Of a stretch of DNA of 64,000 bases, positions 58,572-64,000 are shown one piece after another (the stretch's first letter is position 1; each line of letters opens with the position of its first letter). The stretch is from Chloroflexota bacterium (lineage in GTDB: Bacteria; Chloroflexota; Anaerolineae; Aggregatilineales; Phototrophicaceae): assembly GCA_020161935.1 (NCBI GenBank), contig JAIUNI010000011.1, positions 186,001 through 250,000 on the forward strand. The letters run 5' to 3'. A program made the translations under genes and the position numbers. Under the pieces are notes generated by a model. The model saw only the letters and a program-made list of their open reading frames with translations. It made no database searches and was not told the DNA's origin.

Positions 58572-60596
58572 ATGGCATATGGTCGATTAGATGTGTTTTG
58601 GCCGGAAGGTCAGTTTATGACCTTTCCACTGGTCGAAAATTCGATCTCCGTCGGTCGTTCAACCGGCAATACCATCGCGTTAGATACCAACACCATCTCA
58701 CGTTATCACTTCAGCCTGTCCCACGATGGTCAAAAAACCCTCATCACCGATATGGAGTCCGCCAACGGCACATTCGTCGATGGCGAACGCCTCGCGCCCA
58801 ATACGCCCCGTGAACTCGACGGTGGCGATGAAATCCAAATCGGGCATCTCCGCATCATCTACCATCAACTCGATGAGATGGCGACTCAGCCTGTTAAAGT
58901 GGTCGAGGAAACCACCCAACGGATTGAGGTCGCCGCGCTTGCCTTCCGCTTGGATGTCATCGGCCCACCCGCGCCCTTCTCCCCCGGCGCACATATGTCC
59001 GCCGAGGTTAACATCACCAACACCTCGACCGAAGCCCACCGCTATCGTGTCGAAGTCACCGGAATGCCCGCCGAGTGGATACGCCTCGACCGTACCGAAA
59101 TCCTGATCGACCCCGACCACAGTGAGCAGGTACTCATCAACTTCCGTCCCGCCCGCCGGAGCGAAAGCCGCCCCGGTGACTATAAGGTTCAGGTACACGT
59201 CACACAAACCGATAAGCCTGAACACAAGCTCGACGCGCAGATGATCGTACGGGTGCTGCCGTTCGGCGGCTTCGGCATGGCACTCGAAAAGTCGGTTCTC
59301 AATCGGGGTGATCGTTTCCGCCTTCACCTGCATAATCAGGGGAGTGCGCCCTTACCGCTGACCATCGTCTGCCGCTCGCGCGAAAACGCCCTGCGCTTCA
59401 ACCTGCCGACTTCCCAAACCACGCTGATGCCCGGTGCGCGTTTTGTCGTATCGGGTGAAGCCTTTCCCCAAAAGCCGGTGTTGTGGGGCAAACCGCGTTC
59501 CCACAGCTTCGATGTGCAGGTCACATCAGGCGATGCGGCGCACTTTCTTGCGGTTGCCCGCGCCAAATTGATCGAGAAGCCTACGCTGCCCTCATGGACA
59601 CCGCTGGCCTTGGCTGGCGCGGCGGTCGTCGCTGTATTGCTCGTCGTACTGCTGCTGGCCTTCCTGTTCCGTCCGGTTCGCCCGCCACAGATTACCGCCT
59701 TCAATGTGAATACCGCTCAGGTGGCGCAGGGCGAGGATGTTGGCCTGAGCTGGACGGTGAGCGATGTGAGCAACCTCAGCCTGAGTGTGAACAGCCGAGT
59801 GGTCATTGAACGCATCAGCGCCGAAACCACCGGCATCACGTTAGATACGAGCGGGCTTGTTGGGAACGTCGTCCTTGAATTGGTCGCCGAAAACGGGACA
59901 CAAAGAACCTCGGCTGCCCAAACGCTGACCGTTTACCAACCCCTCGGCACGATCAGCCTGATCGCCGAGCCTTCGCAGTTGGTGCGCTATGTCGTCCAAA
60001 ACCTCAGCATATCGTGGTCTGCCCCCGGCGCGGTCACAACCCGCCTCACGGGTTTAGAAGCCTTCACCAACTCCGCCCTTCAATCAGAGTTCGGGGCGCA
60101 GGGCAATATTACCGGCTTGGCGGGCATCGCTGACCAACCCATCCGCCTCGTACTGTTCGCGGAGGACTCGGCTGGTAATCAGCAGGAGCAAGCGCTCGAT
60201 ATTCCGGTCGTTAACCCTGAATGTCTGCCCGCTGGCCCACCCGTCACTCTTTATGATGGGCCGGATGCCCGCTATCAGGTCGTTGGAACGATCCCGTCCG
60301 GTGTAAGCGTGGTGGTGGATGCACAGGATGGCAGTGGTCAGTGGTTACGCGCACGCTTGCAGGGTGGTGTTTCCGGCTGGGGTGTCCGGTCGCAGTTCGC
60401 CTGCGCTCAAACCTTTAATCCGGCTGATCTAGTCAAGGAACTGAACGTGCCGGCGCTGCCACCCGCAACACCCACCGTTCAGCCCACCTTAACGCCCACA
60501 CTCCGTCCGGTGACGGCTGCCCCTGCGGTTACGCTTACGTCCAGCACCCTCCCGCAGCAGTCCACCCCAACAGTGCAACCGACTGCTGCGGGGTAA
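58572..60596 (+). CDS. FHA-domain membrane protein with Ig-like and SH3-like extracytoplasmic region
   Basis: 674 residues from ATG 58572 (ggag upstream). FHA domain at 20-100: Gly28-Arg29-Ser30, SRYHFSLS (43-50), and NGTF at 65-68, the phosphothreonine-binding residues. Ig-like/NEW3-type domains follow at 130-240 and 250-330. A TM helix (339-371) leads to another Ig-like repeat (375-450), a further one to 545, and an SH3_3-type domain (555-615, VTLYDGPDARYQVVGTIPSGV). A Pro/Thr-rich tail ends it. FHA and Ig parts lie on the N-terminal side, so the FHA is presumably cytoplasmic. Confidence 0.8.
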   Translation: MAYGRLDVFWPEGQFMTFPLVENSISVGRSTGNTIALDTNTISRYHFSLSHDGQKTLITDMESANGTFVDGERLAPNTPRELDGGDEIQIGHLRIIYHQLDEMATQPVKVVEETTQRIEVAALAFRLDVIGPPAPFSPGAHMSAEVNITNTSTEAHRYRVEVTGMPAEWIRLDRTEILIDPDHSEQVLINFRPARRSESRPGDYKVQVHVTQTDKPEHKLDAQMIVRVLPFGGFGMALEKSVLNRGDRFRLHLHNQGSAPLPLTIVCRSRENALRFNLPTSQTTLMPGARFVVSGEAFPQKPVLWGKPRSHSFDVQVTSGDAAHFLAVARAKLIEKPTLPSWTPLALAGAAVVAVLLVVLLLAFLFRPVRPPQITAFNVNTAQVAQGEDVGLSWTVSDVSNLSLSVNSRVVIERISAETTGITLDTSGLVGNVVLELVAENGTQRTSAAQTLTVYQPLGTISLIAEPSQLVRYVVQNLSISWSAPGAVTTRLTGLEAFTNSALQSEFGAQGNITGLAGIADQPIRLVLFAEDSAGNQQEQALDIPVVNPECLPAGPPVTLYDGPDARYQVVGTIPSGVSVVVDAQDGSGQWLRARLQGGVSGWGVRSQFACAQTFNPADLVKELNVPALPPATPTVQPTLTPTLRPVTAAPAVTLTSSTLPQQSTPTVQPTAAG

Positions 60597-60621
60597 GGTG
60601 ATCGCGCGTCTACCCTTCAAA

Positions 60622-60649
60622 TACAGGGCGTGGATTGGTGCGCCCTATT
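60622..60649 (+). terminator. Hairpin after the FHA gene
   Basis: agggcg (60625-60630), 10-nt loop, cgccct (60641-60646), then ttt. Confidence 0.5.
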
Positions 60650-60671
60650 TCACACTCAAAGAGGCTAAACG

Positions 60672-61538
60672 ATGAAACTTGGTGTTGTTTTCCCACAAAC
60701 TGAAATCGGCGCGAATCCCGCCGATCTCCGCGAATACGTACAAACGGTGGAAGGGCTGGGCTACGATTACCTGATGATTTACGACCATGTGCTCGGCGCG
60801 AATCCTAATCGCCCCGAACCGTGGTCAGGCCCATACACCTATCAAACCATGTTCCATGAGCCGATGGTGCTGTTCGGCTGGATGGCGGCCCTTACACAGC
60901 GCCTAGAATTTCTAACCGGTGTCCTCATTCTCCCCCAGCGTCAAACCGCGCTCGTCGCCAAGCAAGCGGCGCAGGTCAGCGTCCTCTCCGGTGGGCGTAT
61001 CCGGCTCGGCGTGGGTGTCGGCTGGAATAAGGTCGAATATGACAGCTTGGGTGAGGACTTCCATACCCGTGGCAAACGTATCGAAGAACAGGTTGTCCTG
61101 CTGCGCGACCTATGGGCGAATCCGCTGGTGAACTTTAACGGCGAGTTTGATACCGTTCCCGATGCAGGTATCTTGCCCCTTCCTCAGCAGCCCATTCCCA
61201 TCTGGTTCGGTGGTGGCGCGGATGTCGTGCTGCGACGCTGCGCCCGTTTGGGTGATGGCTGGATTCCTAACTTCATGCCCGTGTCCGAACTGCGCGGTCG
61301 TGTTGACAAGCTGCGTGAGTATTTAGTAGAGGAAGGCCGCGACCCTCAGAGCTTCGGCTTGGATGTGCGGATTGAAGGCAAGCATACGCCAAAGGAGCAG
61401 TGGGTCAGCCAAGCCATACAGGTGAGTGAGATCGGGGCGACCCATGTCGCGCTGAACACGATGGGCTTGGGCTTCACCCAACTGGGCCAGCACCTTGAAG
61501 CGTTAACCACTTTCAAAAATGCGTTAGCGAACGGCTAA
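60672..61538 (+). CDS. LLM-class F420-dependent oxidoreductase
   Basis: 288 residues. GVVFPQTEIGANPADLREYVQTVEGLGYDYLMIYDHVLG is the family opening. LTGVLILPQRQTALVAKQAAQVSVLSGGRIRLGVGVGWNKVEYDSLG is diagnostic of F420-dependent members (as in MSMEG-type TIGR03619 relatives). IPIWFGGGADVVLRRCARLGDGWIPNFMP is the C-terminal cofactor part. Substrate unknown. Spaced 24 bp from the lipoprotein gene, which may be cotranscribed. Confidence 0.92.
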   Translation: MKLGVVFPQTEIGANPADLREYVQTVEGLGYDYLMIYDHVLGANPNRPEPWSGPYTYQTMFHEPMVLFGWMAALTQRLEFLTGVLILPQRQTALVAKQAAQVSVLSGGRIRLGVGVGWNKVEYDSLGEDFHTRGKRIEEQVVLLRDLWANPLVNFNGEFDTVPDAGILPLPQQPIPIWFGGGADVVLRRCARLGDGWIPNFMPVSELRGRVDKLREYLVEEGRDPQSFGLDVRIEGKHTPKEQWVSQAIQVSEIGATHVALNTMGLGFTQLGQHLEALTTFKNALANG

Positions 61539-61562
61539 CCGATATACAGGACGACATTACCT

Positions 61563-62087
61563 ATGAAACGACTACTTCTATTTTGCCTGACGTTACTGCT
61601 CGCCGCCTGTGGGGGGAACGCTGCCCAAAACGGGGGTACGCCGGTTCCAACGGTTGATGCGGCGGGGATCAACGCGGGCAGCTTTAAGGCCACCGTGAGC
61701 GGCGCGGTCAGTGGTGAATTTACCGGTACGGGCAATTATTTCCGGCAGGAGGGCGGTGGGTTCCTTATCAGCCTCGTCGCCACTGACGGCCCACCCGGCG
61801 CGTCCGTCAGTATCATCCTGCCCGAAGGCACGCTTCCGGGTATTTACACACCCAAATCCTACGCCGAAGCCTATGATGCCAACAGCAACAAAATCACCGG
61901 TGTGGGTGCCAGTTTCAGTGTCTTAGCCGATACGACCGGCGTGGATTCGTACGCTTTTGTATCCGAAGGAACGCTGACCTTGCAAGCGACTGACCCGATG
62001 ACAGGGCAGATTACCTTTAAGGCGTTGATGGAATCGGGCGGCGAGGTCGAAGTGACCGCCACCTTCTACCAGCTATCCGCCATTTAA
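61563..62087 (+). CDS. Small lipoprotein of unknown function
   Basis: 174 residues. Signal peptide MKRLLLFCLTLLLAAC with lipobox LAAC, Cys16. After a Gly-rich spacer, a single beta-rich domain (KATVSGAVSGEFTGTGNY, SIILPEGTLPGIYTPKSY, GEVEVTATFYQLSAI) resembles small beta-sandwich lipoproteins. No known family identified. Its TAA overlaps the minus-strand NB-ARC gene's stop (4-base overlap). Confidence 0.75.
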   Translation: MKRLLLFCLTLLLAACGGNAAQNGGTPVPTVDAAGINAGSFKATVSGAVSGEFTGTGNYFRQEGGGFLISLVATDGPPGASVSIILPEGTLPGIYTPKSYAEAYDANSNKITGVGASFSVLADTTGVDSYAFVSEGTLTLQATDPMTGQITFKALMESGGEVEVTATFYQLSAI

Positions 62088-64000
62088 GCCAATTCTTGCT
62101 TGAGGGCAGCGGCACGTTTATCGAGGTCACGTACCATGTGGCTCATGCCAAGGCCCTCAAAGATCGCCCGTGCTTTTTGGAAGCTGTCGGCTGCCTTCGC
62201 TGTTTCCCCCAGCAGACTGTAATCGACGGCTAGATCAGCCAAGCCGTACCCCTCGCCGCGCTTGTCGTCCATCTGCTGCGCCAGCGCCAATCCGCGTTGA
62301 TGATACTCAATCGCTGTTACGACCTCACCTTGATCGCGCAGGGTATCGCCCAACCGACCGAGGTTGATGGCCTCGCCACGTTTGTCCGCCGTTTCTCGCG
62401 CAATCGTCAGCGCTTGCTGAAGGTATTCCACTGCTCGCTCGTACTGCTTCAATCCACGGTATGCATCGCCCAGCCGACCGAGGTTGATGCCACCCCCGCG
62501 CTTATCTCCCGTTTGGCGGGCAATCGCCAGCGCTTGTTCGTAGGTCTTGATCGCTTCTTCCACACGGTTTTCTTCGCGGTAAATATCGCCGATGTTGCCG
62601 AGATTGATCGCCTCGCCGCGCACATCAGCACGTTCCCGTGCAATCGCCAGCGCTTGTTGAAGATGCTCAATCGCCGCGTCTGGATTCCCGACCAATCGGT
62701 AGGCGATGCCGAGGTTCGCCAGATTGATCCCCTCCGACCGTTTATTCCCGACCTGCCGCGAGATTGCCAGCGCCGCTTCCAAATGCTCAATCGCGGGCTG
62801 CGCCTGACCGGAAAGCCGGTACGCGATGCCGATGCGCCCCAGTGTAATACCTTCGCCCGCCGTGTCGCCCAGGTCACGGTAAATCTTGAGTGCTTGACGG
62901 TAGTATTTCATACCGGTTTTAATCAGGCTCAGGTCACGGTAGGCGCTGCCCAAACTGCCAAGATACTGTGCTTGGCTGAGATGGTCTTTGAGCAGTTCGC
63001 TCGCGGTCGCCGCCTGTTCCAGCAGTGTTGTCGCGATATTGCCGTACCCTTGCAGGTGCAGAAACCCTTCCGATGTATCGCTATCGAAGTTGCGGTAAAG
63101 CCAGTTTGCGAACCGCTGTACATCCGCGTAACGGTCGACACTCATCGCCCAACTGCTCGCGCCGATGAAGTTATCGAGTTCCGTCCGCAGCGCCGCGAAG
63201 TTTTCTGGCTTCGGTTCGCGGTAGCGTTTCAGATACGCCAAACTGGCATCCAGCGCCCGATGATGTTCGGTGTTTCCAGCCTGCGCCCGCACGTAGCTGT
63301 AGGCTAAATCGTGGATGCGGTATTCAACCGCACGATCATCGCTTTCCGAAACCCGTTCCGCCAACCCGCGTCGTTGGAGGCGGTTTAGCGCGTCCTCCAC
63401 CACGCTCGGCAGCAGCGCCATATAGATCGAGAGCATTTCCGGTGTCACGCTGGCGGTAAAGAACGCTCCCATCGCGAGGAAAATGCTCCGTGCTTCCTCG
63501 TCCAAACCGTGCAAACTGGTGGTCAGCAGTTCTTCAATACTGCTGCGGCCTTCTTCCACCGAGCCTTCCGGCACAGCCAGCTTCCACGGAGCAGCCTCGA
63601 TCCGCCGGAGGAGTTCCTTAGGTGTCAGGCCATCCAGCGCCAGTGTGAGTGCTGCCACCTTGACCGCGAAGCTGTGGTCTCCCAGTTTGGCGCACAGGTC
63701 ATTTGCGTCTGCGTCATCCATCCAATCGGGGTCGCCATAGTGACAGAGCAGTTCGAGCGATGCCCTGCGTTCCAACCGTCCTACATCAATCCGCGTGAGG
63801 CCGGTGAAACGGTTGCGCGAGGTGACGATGATCGGCACGCCTGCGGGTACCGCGTTGACCGCTAGAAGCTGCGTCAGGGCGCGCGCGTTCCACACGTCGT
63901 CGAGCACAATCAACTTGACGTTATTATCGGTCAGCAGCAGGCGTACTACCCGCGCTTGATTGGTTGTTCCCGATTCTTTAGTGACGTTGTGCTGGGCGTT
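62084..64000 (-). CDS. NB-ARC/TPR protein (5' end outside the window)
   Basis: About 638 residues visible; the frame is open at base 64000. The visible N-terminal part begins within the NB-ARC ATPase: KLIVLDDVW (Walker B), GVPIIVTSRNRFTG, LERRASLELLCHY. A winged-helix-like segment (RIHDLAYSYVRAQAG) follows. The C-terminal half is a run of TPR repeats with alternating EGINLANLGIAYRL, GEAINLGNIGDIY, GGGINLGRLGDAYR, GEAINLGRLGDTLR patterns, about 40 residues each. The P-loop and any N-terminal effector (HTH, TIR or protease) are missing from view. STAND-type signalling ATPase. Confidence 0.88.
   Translation of the reverse strand, partial: NAQHNVTKESGTTNQARVVRLLLTDNNVKLIVLDDVWNARALTQLLAVNAVPAGVPIIVTSRNRFTGLTRIDVGRLERRASLELLCHYGDPDWMDDADANDLCAKLGDHSFAVKVAALTLALDGLTPKELLRRIEAAPWKLAVPEGSVEEGRSSIEELLTTSLHGLDEEARSIFLAMGAFFTASVTPEMLSIYMALLPSVVEDALNRLQRRGLAERVSESDDRAVEYRIHDLAYSYVRAQAGNTEHHRALDASLAYLKRYREPKPENFAALRTELDNFIGASSWAMSVDRYADVQRFANWLYRNFDSDTSEGFLHLQGYGNIATTLLEQAATASELLKDHLSQAQYLGSLGSAYRDLSLIKTGMKYYRQALKIYRDLGDTAGEGITLGRIGIAYRLSGQAQPAIEHLEAALAISRQVGNKRSEGINLANLGIAYRLVGNPDAAIEHLQQALAIARERADVRGEAINLGNIGDIYREENRVEEAIKTYEQALAIARQTGDKRGGGINLGRLGDAYRGLKQYERAVEYLQQALTIARETADKRGEAINLGRLGDTLRDQGEVVTAIEYHQRGLALAQQMDDKRGEGYGLADLAVDYSLLGETAKAADSFQKARAIFEGLGMSHMVRDLDKRAAALKQELA

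Overview
The window looks like an ordinary chromosomal segment of a Chloroflexota bacterium, probably of the Anaerolineae or a related class. This is an inference. It rests on the mixture of gene families: F420-type luciferase-like oxidoreductases, SUMF1 and TIR modules, Thr/Pro-rich lipoproteins, a 7TM-sensor histidine kinase, CpaF, YfhO-like proteins, XisH/XisI, Uma2 and NB-ARC-TPR proteins. HrcA/CIRCE control of groESL and intergenic DNA packed with degenerate short repeats also fit. No rRNA, tRNA, prophage, insertion sequence with a transposase, or CRISPR array was found.

Layout. 1-11.4 kb: a truncated HSL-type esterase, a class V aminotransferase, an SDR, a large protein ending in an APH-like kinase domain, a membrane protein, a lipoprotein, an MntR-type repressor overlapping an amine oxidase, a CinA/PncC amidohydrolase and a LysM lipoprotein. 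11.5-17.2 kb (minus strand): pyrH, tsf, rpsB, a PD40 propeller protein and recF. 17.5-20.5 kb: a membrane protein and two oligopeptide-type ABC ATPases. 20.7-30.2 kb: a double-SWIM zinc protein, moaB, a frameshifted Uma2 gene, a phosphomannose-isomerase-like cupin, a histidine kinase, cpaF and a YfhO-like giant membrane protein. 30.4-35.7 kb: HxlR regulator, O-methyltransferase and SDR pair, TAP-like hydrolase, a stand-alone receiver and a cyclase-homology/receiver protein. 35.7-39.5 kb: a repeat island, then groESL with two CIRCE operators, then xisH/xisI. 39.5-51.7 kb: EEP-family phosphodiesterase, nitroreductase, two transglutaminases, MFS transporter, threonine dehydratase-like enzyme, PHP-AlbA fusion, LLM oxidoreductase, epimerase and receiver. 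51.9-64 kb: lon and hsp20, a TIR protein with a repeat stalk and two SUMF1 modules, GNAT, FHA protein, LLM oxidoreductase, lipoprotein and a truncated NB-ARC-TPR regulator.

The most distinctive feature is the repeat content. Arrays of degenerate heptamers with strict 7-bp phase occur at about fourteen places. Most are intergenic, but four lie inside protein-coding frames: three in the YfhO-like gene and one in a lipoprotein signal peptide. They sit beside other dispersed families: a GTCG-rich family, a roughly 125-bp family, accgcagag-type repeats next to stop codons, and two MITE-like inverted-repeat elements. The main protein-level curiosities are the TIR / 22-residue-repeat stalk / double-SUMF1 protein, whose SUMF1 modules lack the catalytic cysteines, the tandem-duplicated SWIM protein with a possible attenuator or small RNA upstream, and a cyclase-homology domain without its metal-binding aspartate fused to a receiver.
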